From positions 475,001 through 539,000 of the forward strand of contig NC_090166.1 in the NCBI RefSeq assembly GCF_017916325.1: a stretch of DNA of 64,000 nt. Direction: 5' to 3'. Source of the stretch: Leishmania martiniquensis (taxonomy: Eukaryota; Euglenozoa; Kinetoplastea; Trypanosomatida; Trypanosomatidae). Shown here piece after piece: positions 50,419 through 61,374 of this stretch; position 1 is the first letter of the stretch, and every line of letters starts with the position of its first letter. The notes beneath the pieces were generated by a model. The model had not been told where the DNA came from. It searched no databases and saw only the letters and a program-made list of their open reading frames with translations. The position numbers and the translations under genes are program-made.

Positions 50419-52779
50419 GTTTGCCGTTGGTGCACTCTGTCCACTTCGAAGTACACCACGCACAGAGAGAGAGAGAGAAAAGGGAAAAGGGGGTGTGAGT
50501 GGTGGGGGGAGGGGGAGGAGGGCCAAAGTAGGCGGAGACAGGGTGAAATGGACAGGAAAAAAGCGATAAGACAAATCGAATGCGTGCGAGAGAGGCGAGA
50601 CGACCGGAGGGGACAAAAAAGAGAGAAAGAGGCGAAGGGGACGCCGGACGTTGGCAGCACAAGCTGTTGCCACAGAGACAGCAGGCTCCCAAGCGCCGTC
50701 CTCGTTCGCTGGCCGACGCTGGCGCACACAAACACGCGCAGCAACACAAACACTTTTTCGCGTGCGCTTTTCCGATCTACCTCTTTTCGTTCTCTGCCGC
50801 CTTTCTGCGGCTCCCTTTGCGACACAGGGGTAGCGGCCGCTGCGTCTGAAAGGCACCCGCGGCGGAAGGAGTTCACAAGTCACAGCAGAGAGCCAAGACG
50901 CATCATAAAGGGCCGAGGGGAAGAGGAAGACGGAGGCGAAGGGGCAGGTGAACACCGCAAGACAGCGAGGCTGTCTCTCCTAGATTCGGCCCGCGCGAGG
51001 AAGGGAAGACGAAAAAGAGAGGCAACAGACAATTCCACGTCGCTTGGGTGTGCAGCGCGTGTGTCTTGCGCTGTACCCCGTATGGGACGGTCACTTGGCT
51101 GCTGCGGAGCAATCGGAATCGCGCTTCACGTCAATAGAAGCGGGCGCGTGAAGCTCTGCGCAGGAGGAAGGGTGAATAGGACGATGGGAATCTAGCAAGG
51201 CGCTAACCGGCGTGTGATCGCCTTCCCATTATTTGGAAGGCGCGTTGAGTAGAGAAGCCGTAAGGTGCGAAGGGGTGGAGTTGAGGTGAAAGAAGGATAG
51301 AATTGGGCGCTCTAGCGCATCCGCGCCGGGGCGTGATCGAGAATGCGCGCATGTGAGCGCCTGCGCAGTGTGGAAGCACATTGTGCACGTGTTGCGAAGT
51401 GGACACACCTCGCGGACAACAAGGCACGGGTGGCCGAAAACTGAGGTACGGGCTAAGCGACGTCCGCGAAGGAGGAGCTCAACGGCGCGGAGTGCTATTG
51501 ATCGATTTTGAAGCGTACTTGATTTCTTTTCCCTCCCTCCACCCCCCCTCCCAAACACACCCGCCTCCCCTTTCTGAGGGAGTTATGGTGGTGGTCACGC
51601 AGTTAAAGACACCGCTGGAGCACACACATATGCGGCCCGAACAGGAAGGAAAAAAAGAGACGGTAACATAGCTGGCATTGGACAGCAACGACGACGGTAA
51701 CAACGAAACAAAAAAAAAGGATGAGAAGATGAAAAAAAAGACACAGAGGGGAGGAGGGGGGAGAAGGAATAGAAAGGGGGCAGTCCAGGAGGGCGGTGCG
51801 ATAAATGAGAGAGCCTAACAGTAGAGAAAGAGGGGAGGGGGCGCGAAAGTACCGTGTCCGTTGTGTTGATATATATATATATACTGCTTGGGGGAGGGGG
51901 GCGGTGTTCTTCTCCTCACGCTGCTACAATGTGTAGCTTGATAGCCACGTCGGGGTCACTCCCCTTGTTTTGTGCGCTGCCTCGAGGCTTGGGATGTTGG
52001 CGTACGTGGCCGCTGTTTGTTGTTGCCGCCCTCTCGCTCTTCGCCGCAGTTCAGCACCTCTTACTCTGAGTTAAGGGGGCGAAGACGGCTGCGACGAAAT
52101 CCCACGCACAAGAGAGGACGAAACAACAACGGCGAAAAAAATTCAGATCTGCTGTCTTGAATGGAGTCACGGCAAAGGGAAAGGGAAGGAGAATGGATGG
52201 AGCGTTTAAACAACAACTAAAAAAGTGAAAGAAAGTACCCTTCCATATAGCGCACACACGCACACGTGTGTCGTAGAGTGGGGGAGCCGCAGGTGAGCGT
52301 AACAGCGGACGCGCCGCTTGACCGTTCCCCCTCCCTCTCAATCCTCCTCCACTCCTTGCGTTCTCCCCCTCCCTCTCTCTCCCTGTATGCGGTGAGGAGA
52401 ACTGTGCAATTTGGATAGAATGAAGGCGAAATATAGAGAAACAAAAAAATGTATGATGTCGGAGGGATGCGTACGCCTACGCAGCAGCAGCCTCTTGCCG
52501 TTGAGGGGAGGATGCCGACGTGCACTTGTGTCAACGAGTGAATTTGTGTTCACGTTCGGAGGGAGGGCGAAAGGAAAGGGGAGGGGAGCGGAGCGGAGGT
52601 GTCCACTGTGTACAGAATGCAGTTGACGTATAATCGAGGTGCGGCACTTGAATGGGATAGAGGCGTGAAGGGGGATGAGGGTGGGTGGGGGGCCAAGAGA
52701 GGATGCGAGCGTATGGGGGTCAGCAAGGCTTCAGGAATGGTGCGCTCGCAGCAGCGATTCATTCACCGCTTTCCCGAGA
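50419..52779. other. Intergenic spacer, first part of a 6.2-kb gene-free stretch
   Basis: No gene recognised. The part up to about 50960 is the 5' region of the disordered-protein gene. Beyond it are purine-rich blocks (51640-51860), an (AT)7 microsatellite near 51869-51883 followed by a G run, and C/T-rich stretches near 52325-52385. Confidence 0.55.
50444..50496 (-). promoter_or_regulatory. Candidate spliced-leader acceptor that decides the start at 50418
   Basis: On the minus strand a strong polypyrimidine tract (about 50464-50496, CCCCCTTTTCCCTTTTCTC and CT repeats) is followed by the first AG at 50445-50444. The first ATG after it is the in-frame one at 50418, leaving a 25-nt leader. 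Confidence 0.55.
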
Positions 52780-53400
52780 GAAGAGGGGTTTCTGCCAGCA
52801 ACGGGTGCGATCGTCGTTACGGGGGGACCCCACAGGGTTGCAGAGCCTCCCTTCATCAAATCTAGCACACACATCCTTGTTGCCGCCACCTCGGCCCTCG
52901 CCCACAGAGGGGGCCTATATGAGCCAGAGTAGTGCGGAGAAATCAGCGGCTCGCCCCACCCCCACGAGCAGCGCAGGCCACCATTGTGGGGTCTTCGCCT
53001 CTTCCAGCCAGATATCAGCATCGCGGAAGGATTTTTCACAGATGCGCGGCATGCAGAATAGGAATGCGCGGAAACATATGGCTGCAATAGAGGCGCCATG
53101 GGGCAGCCTGGCGTCGTGCGCAAGCGCCACAGGCGGCAGCGTATATGCATGTTCAGATATGTACGTGGTGCGAAGAGCGGAAAGTCCACCGGAAACCGAA
53201 AAAAATCGAGCCACACGCCTCATGCTTGCCATGAAGCTGGCAGCCACAAGCGCGCCTCTCACCCCCTGCTATGTGCTTCTCATTCACAGCCCGACTGAGG
53301 GGTCCTGGAGAAGTGAGATCAGCCACCACAGACCGCAGCCACCACCGTCAGGAGTCCAGGCGAGGAAGAGTTCTGCCAGAGCACGCGCTTCAGCACGTAG
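52780..53400. repeat. Possible SIDER2-like degenerate retroposon
   Basis: This block of complex sequence inside a simple-sequence spacer includes GCCCACAGAGGGGGCC followed by GAGCCAGAGTAGTGCGGAG (about 52898-52942) and TGTGGGGTCTTCGCCTCTTC. These resemble sequence I remember as widespread in Leishmania 3'UTR SIDER2 elements. It is open on plus (52685-53482), but I see no protein family. Boundaries are approximate and the call rests on memory; no second copy is present in this window. Confidence 0.35.
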
Positions 53401-56400
53401 CCAAAAAGAGAGAGAGACTGAAAGATTCGTTCCTGTGATCCACAGTGAAGAGGCCACAGCAGACTCTTTTGCTTTCTGCTAAACAAGTTAAGGCGCCCTA
53501 CGCCCTCGATGGGCGCCGCCACGGTGACTCGACCAGCGAGACGAAATAAATGCCGGAGTCGACGACAGAATCGTCCTCCGCATGTCTCCACATTAGTATG
53601 GCAGGGGCGAAAAAGAAGATCGCATGTCTTCCCCCATCTCCCACTCAAACACATACGCATACGCACATACGCTTTCACTTCGCCCTCGCGTCGGTCCTGC
53701 AACGGGGAAACAAGCAAAAAAAAGACTAGTGGAAGGCACCCCTGGAATCGCACACGCAGAGCTCCCCAGACGACCGCCCCCACGGCCTTGCCAGTCGTGG
53801 AAACACGTGAGCGAGCCGATTCGGGGGAATGTGATGAGCGAAGCCGAATCACCGAATGTCCAAACGAAAAAAAAGAACGAATGCACGTCATATAAAGATA
53901 AATACGCAAACATATGTGTGCACGCTCCACACAAGCACACACACACTGGCAGACAGACATACATGAGCTCGCACTGCATTGGTGCGACCCTGGATGAACA
54001 AGGCGCCGTCACTAGCCATCTCTTTTATGTGAAAGCGATCGCAAGCTTACAACGAAGGGCGGCCGTCTCCGCACGTGCCAAAGGGGGGAGGTCTGCGGCT
54101 CCATTGAGCCGCCATTGCCTTCAGTGTGACAGCAGCAAACGTATTTTCGCTGTTGTTGCTGTTGCTGCCTATCTCCGCCTCAACGTATCCATTTTCGGTC
54201 ATGGCGCGCCAGTCAAGCCTTCGCCCGACCTCCCATCGGCCCGTCTCACGCGGGTGCCGCCGCCTGGTGCTGCGATACAGCCGTAGCGACACGCGCAACA
54301 GCCACGTACCGACACGCGCAACAGCCACGTACCGACGTCATGACCTGCGCACGGTCCGTGCCTCAGACTCTACCCGCACCGCACCACTCACAGTTTGCCT
54401 CGCAGGTCGACTCGCAGCCGCACCCGCCGTGCCGGTTACGGCAGGCGCGTATCCCTGCCAACTCACTGAAGCTACCTACACGAGTAGGCAGCGTGAAGAG
54501 CGAGTGGGATGCGTTCCATTCACATCGATGCTCTGCCTATCGTGTGAATGACGCGCACGCGTCCAGTGCAGCAAGTCACACCGACGTGGTGTCAGGCAGG
54601 CCTTGGTCGCTGACAACAGCAGCAACGCATCGATGCAGACTCCCTATGCCGTAAGCACTCGACCTCGTCACCTACGGAAGTAGCTCGGCAATCGCAGAGA
54701 TGGAGGAGGCGGGGGGCTGCTGATCGGCTTCCTCCCAAAGTGGGAAGTGAGGCCTTCGCAGTAAGGCACTGAGAGGTGCGTGTCCCTCCGCCATCGGGGA
54801 CAAGGAATGAGGAAGCGATAGTGATAAGCGCAGAGGATTATTTTGCTGTACGCACAAGCGCATGCGCTGGCATACATGTCCGCTGGCGCTCCATAGTTCC
54901 GCGGCACGCGCCCCCACACACACACACCCACGCACGTCCTCGCACGCCGAGGCAGAGAGAAATGGGGAGGTCAGACGGAGAGCGAATGAGCGCAAAAGCG
55001 GCCTGAAGAGGAAGAGGAAGGGAGGGGGAGAGGTGAATGTATGGCTGAGAGCTGTTCACATATCCGCTGCAGTGGGGCATGCCCGAGACACGACCACAGC
55101 ATTGCCGAAGCATGACGACGAAGAAAAAAAATACTCAGAAAGGAGGGGAGAGAGAAAAAGGAGGGATGGCAGGCGCCCCATCAGTGCTACAGAGAAGCAG
55201 AAACGGGCCGCTCCGCGACATCTTCTGTGAAAAGGACAAACGCACACGCATATATGTATATACGTATATACAGTTATATTTACAGGTGTGCAGAATTCTG
55301 TTCGATAGCCGGTATCAGGGGTAATCTCTTATTTACTTACGTCCCTCCACGATGAGTCTCGTCCCGTCGCCGCGATGAGGAAAAAAACACGGGGGAGTGG
55401 AAGCGGCCGCGAAACAGACGCAGGAAAACGAGCCTGCAAAAGAGAGGGGAGGGGGAGGGGGCATAACACGAGCCTCGCTGCGCTCAAAAATGTGGACGTA
55501 ACGGAGCAGTCAATCACAAGCTTTGCGCTGCGATGATGACCAGCACGGTGTCAGTCTTAGAGAAGCTATATGGGGTGCTAAGCACATACCTGTCGGCCCC
55601 GTACACCGGAGAAGTGGGAGGCAGCGCGGACGGCCTGGAGGCGACGCTTGCGCGACACCACTGCCGCATGAAACGCAAAGGGCGATGCGAGAAAGGGAGG
55701 GGGGTGGGTGAAGAGAGAGGGAGAGGGACGACAAAAAGCGCAGTCATGATGGTAATAAAAACAAAAAAAGAAGAGAAAGTGTCGGTAAGGGCCTCAACTG
55801 GGAGGGGGGGCTCAGAGGTCAACGGAAAAAGAAAAAAGAGGGACAGTGTGTGTGTGTGTGTTGGGGAGGGGGAGAGGGGGCACACACCGCATGCGAGCGA
55901 GGCTGTCTCGGGAAGAAGGGAGAGAGGGACGGGAGAAAAACAGCAGAAGGCATAACGTAGAAACAACAAGAATGATAAAGGAGTCCACCACGCAACAGGT
56001 TCACGCGCGGAGACGTGCACTCATCGCTGAAACGCAGCCGGACAAGAAAAAAAAGGGCACTCCTTTTTAGGAAAGTGCGCATGCCACTGCAGCGAGGAGA
56101 AAGTACGGAAGAGGAGCGGCCCACGCCCCTCGGAGAGAGCCGCTCAGCAACAGAGAGAGGGGAGAAGGGGGGGCGCAGGAAGGAAGAAGCCACGAAAACC
56201 ATTTAAGGAGTAAGCGCATGGGCGCACACCTACCGCGCCCGTCTGGGAAGGGAAAAGATTGTCTCCTCCTTCTCAGAAGAGCGGCAGCGGCAGCGAAGAA
56301 AGAGGCGAATAGGCGCTGAAATCCAATGCGGAGCTTGGCGCGCGAGAATATGAAGAAAACGCACAGGTGAACTCTTCGCCCGGGGAATGTCAACCGCGCC

Positions 56401-56641
56401 CACGCCAGCGCATGAGCGACGCGGGTGTGCAGGAGATGCAGCAGAGATCATCACACACACCGCCCTCTCGCTAGCTGCATTGCGTGAGCCGCATCGAGCG
56501 CTTGACCTTAGGCCTGGCCCCAGATGTCCATAAAGAAAGAAAGAGCGAGCGAGAGAGAGAGAGGTCCTTCAGATGGTAATAAGAGGTCCTTCACTATCAC
56601 CTTTTGGTGGCGGGCGAAACTGTAGTCCTCGTGACGGCGCT
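53401..56641. other. Intergenic spacer, second part of the 6.2-kb gene-free stretch
   Basis: No gene recognised. Contents include moderately complex sequence at 54000-54660, TATATGTATATACGTATATA near 55250-55275, CACACACACACACCCACG near 54915-54932, a GTGTGTGTGTGTG run near 55847-55861 and GAGAGAGA tracts near 56550-56565. The end nearest 56641 should be the 3'UTR of the next gene. Confidence 0.5.
54287..54332 (+). repeat. 23-bp tandem duplication
   Basis: Two perfect adjacent copies of a 23-bp unit that starts CGACACGCGCAACAGCC and ends ACGTAC, followed by the first bases of a third. Confidence 0.85.
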
Positions 56642-59600
56642 CTATTTTCTCGGCAGGCCTCGCCAGTCCCACCGCAGCTTTGTCCTGCCATCCGAGTCTT
56701 TCACCTCCTGTACGTATGCCGTCACTTGAAGTACCGGGGGCTGAGGCGATGCCGCAGCCCCGCTCGCACTGCCGACCACTAGCTCCGCTTCAGGGGCTCC
56801 CTTCCCGCCCTGGGCCAGCGAGTGCAAGGGCCCGAGAACGCCTTGATCGCAACTAATCTGGTACTGGCCCAGCTGCTCCTCCTTCGGCCAGTGCTGCAGC
56901 GTCTCCACGCCAGCCGCAGGCGCCGTTACCCTCGTCATCGACTCGGGAAAGAGCATGTCAGTCTCTCCCAGCTCCTCGCAGCCGGTGTAGTCGACCAGCC
57001 CGTCCGAGTAGCCACCTGGGCCAAATCCATGAAGAGAAGGAATGCCGTTGCCAGCAGCACCGTCATCGTCCAGGGCAAGCCGACGCTGCCATTGAAAGGG
57101 CGCGCGCGCCTCAGCCTTTGGCAAACAGCCGCCGCCTGCACCACCCGACAGGCGGCGCTGCAGTGCCTGTGGAGGCTGAAACTGCTGGGACGAGTGCTCA
57201 TAGGGTGTGTTCACGTACCTCTTCGCTTGCTGCCGCGCACACGAGCGCGGCATACCCCTGCCTGAGAACGACTGACCCCCATAGGCATCGTCGCTCTCGT
57301 ACCCGCCTCCCAGTTCGTCGAGCGTAGCCTTGTCGCCGCTGCCCATAGGCGGTGCGACGGCTGTTCCATCGCTGTGGTTGAGCCGCTTGCTTGACGTGTC
57401 CGCTCCGCTGCCGGCGTGCGCGTCAGCGCCGGACTCGTTCCGAGCAGAGCTACCAGTGTCTGACAGCGCGCGGGAATGGCGACCTCCACTCACAGGTGGA
57501 ATAGCGTTCGAGACGGGCACGCCGTTCTCGTACGCCTGACCTGTCCTCAGAGAGAGGACCATGCGGCGCTGGCGCACCGTGCGCCTGCCGCCGACCAAAT
57601 GCAGGTTGCTCATCGTGGAGTGCGACGATCCCGCGGTGCGGTACGTCTCACCGCTCCGGGAGCTGAGGCCGCTGTAGGAACGACTATTCGCATAGTGCTG
57701 CGACGCGGCAGAGCTCACATCCGCCTCCGACATCGGGTCCACGGCGCTCCTAATCACGTCGCCACCAGCGGAGGCCGCCGCCACCGCTGCGGGCGCGTTC
57801 TTCTCCGTGTCCGAGCTCTTGTTGCGACGGTTTGAGGAGTTGCGATTCCCCGCGTTGCTGCATCCGCGCCGGGTCGCTCGCACGAAGTTTGGAACGAGCC
57901 CGATCGTGTAGAATCGGCCCTGATGCTCGAATTCCCAAAGATAAAACCCGGGTGCAGTAGCCTCGGGATGCGCGGACGGGGTGGTGTTCGCATCCGCGTC
58001 TCCCTCGGCATGAACGACGCGCTGACCACCGATGTCAGCGGGCGAGGCGCGTGAAAGGGCTTTGACGTTTGATGTTGTGAGTGGAGAAGTGCGCGCCGTA
58101 CCATCTTTCGCGCCCTGCGCCGCGGGTGTGGCGGTGGTGAGTGGCGGATGAGTTGAGGGCCCCGCATTGAGAGCCGACGTCTGAAAAGATGGAGTTGCCT
58201 TGAGCTGAGTGGCCGTATAGTAGTCTAGCGGGTACGAGTTCACCCAGTGGCTGTCTGAGGTGTCCGCCAGACGGGCTTGCACATACAAGTTCTTTGACCA
58301 CGACAAGATAATGTCCGAGACCACCGCCGTCGGCCGCGGCTCGCGCTCTCCGGGCGCGCGAACGCAGATGCTGTAGTCCCACTCGTCTTCCGGATCTGCA
58401 TCATAGAAATCTATTGCCAGGGCCTCGTGGCCGGACAAGTCTTGCGCCACAGCCCAGTCCGCTTCGACGAAAGCACCGGTGCTGACCTCCACAGCCCGCT
58501 CGAGCACCGTTGCATGGGGGTACACTGCACTCCCGACCGTCAGCTGATTCGTTCCCACAACGCAGACCACCTTCACCGTCTCAGCGCCGGCCCCCGCAGC
58601 GGCAGGTGCGCCTCCGTCGGTGCTCCCTTTGGCGCCGCCGCGAGACCCACCGCCCACCGTGCTCCCGCCGCCGTGACCGAAAAGTCCGTCGCCGTCGGCC
58701 CTACTCTTCAGCAGCGCCTTCACCTCCGCACTCGCCGAGGTTGGCAGCGGGGCAGCGTGGATGGCGGCAGAGGGGAAAGCAGCGCTTGCGTCCACCACCA
58801 CGGCAGATCCAGCATCGCCGACAAAGCCGGCAAACAGACACGCCGGCGTCGTCGGCGAAGGGTGAAAGTCAAGCTTCACGAAGCACTCCGCCATGAAAGC
58901 GCACAGCTCCGACGCAATCGCGTCACTCATCTCGGCCGCCAAATGATGCGCCGCGATGCGTATTCGCCGCAACGCTCGCGCCAGTCGCCGTGTCCACTGC
59001 AACTCAGCGCACCGCAGTCGCACCTCGCGCAGAAAGCATAAAGAGGGCACGTCCATCAAGAAGCATGCGAAGCGCGTACTCGGCAAAGGCGGATTACCCG
59101 GAAGTCCGGCACGACGGCACTGATCCACGTAGAGAAATGCTGCTTGGAACAACGCACGGCCAAGATGCTGCTCGCCAGCGGACTTGGAGATGAACGCGAC
59201 GAGCTCGTACTCGGCGGGCTCCTCGCGGGTGCCGGCGCACTTGCCCTCCCCATCGCTCCCGGCGCTCTCCGCCGGCGGCCGAAGGAAGGCTTCTGCACAG
59301 GCCCGCGCCCGCTCTTGCCGCGCCGGCACCAGTCCGACAAAGCCGACGACCATAAAGGAGCAGTGGGGCGCGAACACCACACTGCCGTGCGGGGCGCCGC
59401 AGCGGTGGGCATTCGCCGCCGGCGACGCGCCCTCCCCTCTCTCGGAGGGGGCGATAGAGCTTGTCGGGTACTCGAAGCAAATCGCGCACGGCGTTGGCCG
59501 AATGGACGGGCCCTGCCGATACGTCCTCGACGGCTGTGTCGATGCCGGACCCTTCCGCGACGGCCCGAGGGCCCATAGACGGCGCGTGAGCTTCTGCTGA

Positions 59601-60094
59601 TCGTACGCTTGCTGCATATCCTCGTTGGTCTCGTACAGGTCCTCCTCGTAGCAGCTGACGGTAGCCGCGTAAAAGGACTCGACTGTCGGGTAGTAGAGGT
59701 CTTGCGGCAGCTCGTTCATCTTTCCCCATGACTCCTTTCGGCAGTAGAACTGTATGCCCGGCTCTCTGTAGGCATTGTACAGCTGCTGCACAAACGGCAG
59801 CGAGGCCGGTGCCGCGTCAAGGCATAACTGCCCAGGGCAGTAATCGCGCCGCGAGCTGCGTGACGTGCTGGAGGTGTTAGTATCCGTGTGGGAGCTGTGA
59901 CTGCTGGAGTTGGAGGAAGTTCGGGAGTCGGGCCGTGTCGCCGGATCCGGTTGTACGTAGTGCATGAACTTCTTCGTCAGTGGCAGCAGTGAGACCTCCT
60001 TTCGGCGACGGTCGACGCGCCAGGCCTTCTGCTTTCGCTCACGAAGTTCATCGAGGTACTGATCCTGCGCTTCTCGGCTCGGTGATGCGCCCAT
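56642..60094 (-). CDS. Putative N-myristoylated conserved protein of unknown function
   Basis: 1150 residues, ATG at 60094-60092. The N-terminus MGASPSREAQD has Gly2 and Ser6, the classic N-myristoyltransferase pattern, and no nearby Cys for palmitoylation. A basic helix follows (ELRERKQKAWRVDRRRKE). Residues about 80-190 are rich in Tyr, Trp and Phe (FYCRKESWGKMNELP, PTVESFYAATVSCYEEDLYE). CAICFEYP (about 200-207) and HRCGAPHG could form a small zinc site, but no full RING is visible. A globular region at about 520-650 contains VVCVVGTNQLTVGSAVYP and WDYSICVRAPGE. The rest is Ser/Gly-rich and disordered until a conserved-looking end (VTAYVQEVKDSD, LRWDWRGLPRK). Membrane association through the lipid is an inference; the biochemical role is unknown. 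Confidence 0.88.
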   Translation of the reverse strand: MGASPSREAQDQYLDELRERKQKAWRVDRRRKEVSLLPLTKKFMHYVQPDPATRPDSRTSSNSSSHSSHTDTNTSSTSRSSRRDYCPGQLCLDAAPASLPFVQQLYNAYREPGIQFYCRKESWGKMNELPQDLYYPTVESFYAATVSCYEEDLYETNEDMQQAYDQQKLTRRLWALGPSRKGPASTQPSRTYRQGPSIRPTPCAICFEYPTSSIAPSERGEGASPAANAHRCGAPHGSVVFAPHCSFMVVGFVGLVPARQERARACAEAFLRPPAESAGSDGEGKCAGTREEPAEYELVAFISKSAGEQHLGRALFQAAFLYVDQCRRAGLPGNPPLPSTRFACFLMDVPSLCFLREVRLRCAELQWTRRLARALRRIRIAAHHLAAEMSDAIASELCAFMAECFVKLDFHPSPTTPACLFAGFVGDAGSAVVVDASAAFPSAAIHAAPLPTSASAEVKALLKSRADGDGLFGHGGGSTVGGGSRGGAKGSTDGGAPAAAGAGAETVKVVCVVGTNQLTVGSAVYPHATVLERAVEVSTGAFVEADWAVAQDLSGHEALAIDFYDADPEDEWDYSICVRAPGEREPRPTAVVSDIILSWSKNLYVQARLADTSDSHWVNSYPLDYYTATQLKATPSFQTSALNAGPSTHPPLTTATPAAQGAKDGTARTSPLTTSNVKALSRASPADIGGQRVVHAEGDADANTTPSAHPEATAPGFYLWEFEHQGRFYTIGLVPNFVRATRRGCSNAGNRNSSNRRNKSSDTEKNAPAAVAAASAGGDVIRSAVDPMSEADVSSAASQHYANSRSYSGLSSRSGETYRTAGSSHSTMSNLHLVGGRRTVRQRRMVLSLRTGQAYENGVPVSNAIPPVSGGRHSRALSDTGSSARNESGADAHAGSGADTSSKRLNHSDGTAVAPPMGSGDKATLDELGGGYESDDAYGGQSFSGRGMPRSCARQQAKRYVNTPYEHSSQQFQPPQALQRRLSGGAGGGCLPKAEARAPFQWQRRLALDDDGAAGNGIPSLHGFGPGGYSDGLVDYTGCEELGETDMLFPESMTRVTAPAAGVETLQHWPKEEQLGQYQISCDQGVLGPLHSLAQGGKGAPEAELVVGSASGAAASPQPPVLQVTAYVQEVKDSDGRTKLRWDWRGLPRK

Positions 60095-61374
60095 GAGTGA
60101 TTCCGTGTAGCGGCCCCCACGCCGACGAAGGAAGAGGCAAGGCGGGCAACAGCCGAAGTCGATGGATGCGTGAAGAAATCACGCCACGTCGCCTTCTCGG
60201 CAAAGCGCGCGCTGCAGACGGAAGACACGGCGCAGAAAATCAACAGCAATTAAAAAAAAAGATGATGAAACGGAGAATGCTGTGCACACTGAGCGACGCT
60301 GAGATGTGAAGAGAAAAACGGATCAAACGAAAAGCAAAAAAGCCCTCGCCTCCTCCATACGGCCTGTGAGAGGGGACGCGAGGGAGCGGCGCACGTCAGC
60401 TGATTGGCGGTAAGCCTTTTTTTTGGGAGGGGGAGGGGAAGTGCGTTGGCGCTGAGGTACAAAAGGCATGAGAGAGAGAGAAAACGAGCACAGCAATGCC
60501 TTCTCTCGTATGGCTGACAGACAGGCGACCCTGGCAGAAGACGTCGTGTGTGTGTGTGTGTATGGGGAGGAGTCGGGGGGAGAGGGGAGGACGGAGCCGC
60601 CGATCACGAGGCACGTGGAAGAGGAGGGGAGGGGGTATCGGGGAGAAGATAGCGCCACCGTACCTCCGAGGCGCACCGAGGGAGGGAATAGATGGCGAAG
60701 TACAAAAGATGTCACGCCGCAGTGGTGCGCATACAAATATTGCGCGCACCAGACGCGAAATCTGTGCGGCCGTAGAAGCCGCCGACTCGCACGGCAGAGA
60801 AGCTGCTTGAGTGAGGAAGGAAAAAAACGGAAAGAGCCCTGTCCACTCCACATGCACAGGTGAGACACAGCCTCCGCCACCCCAGACTGCCATCGCATTT
60901 CACGCTGGAAAGGGGCGGGGTCGATGGATCAGATGCCTCTCGTTGCGTCACGCCGCGCCACAGCATCTCCTGCCAACAAAAATAGGCAGGCAGGATAAGA
61001 GCTGCGCATCGATAACTCTGTCACGCCGTCCACGGGTACAATAGGTTGCCGCCTCCCCCCTCCTCCTCCTCCCTGCGCGCGATTCCGCCGCTCTGCCGAG
61101 AGACCGTCGCACAATCGAATGGAAATAAACAGAAAGAGCCGCACCTCGTCCACAAGTCAACGACTCAGCTGTTAGCCGGCGCATATGGAAGCCTTAAAAC
61201 TCGGCGGGTTCGCCCAAGTGCGTGACTCGCTAGGCAGGCACACATCCAACGTACCTGAGAGCCGCTCACTCAGCTCAGTACCGTGCGGCAGAGAGAGGGG
61301 CGCCAAGACAAGAGGCCTCACGCCAACGGTCGGGGGGTCGCCTTGATGGCACGAAGACATCCATTAGCGATCCA
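60095..61374. other. Intergenic spacer
   Basis: 1.28 kb without a gene: the leader of the myristoylated-protein gene near 60095, a T8 run followed by GGGAGGGGGAGGGG near 60418, a GTGTGTGTGTGTGTATG run near 60546-60562 and, toward 61374, the 3' flank of the third ABCC gene. Confidence 0.55.
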
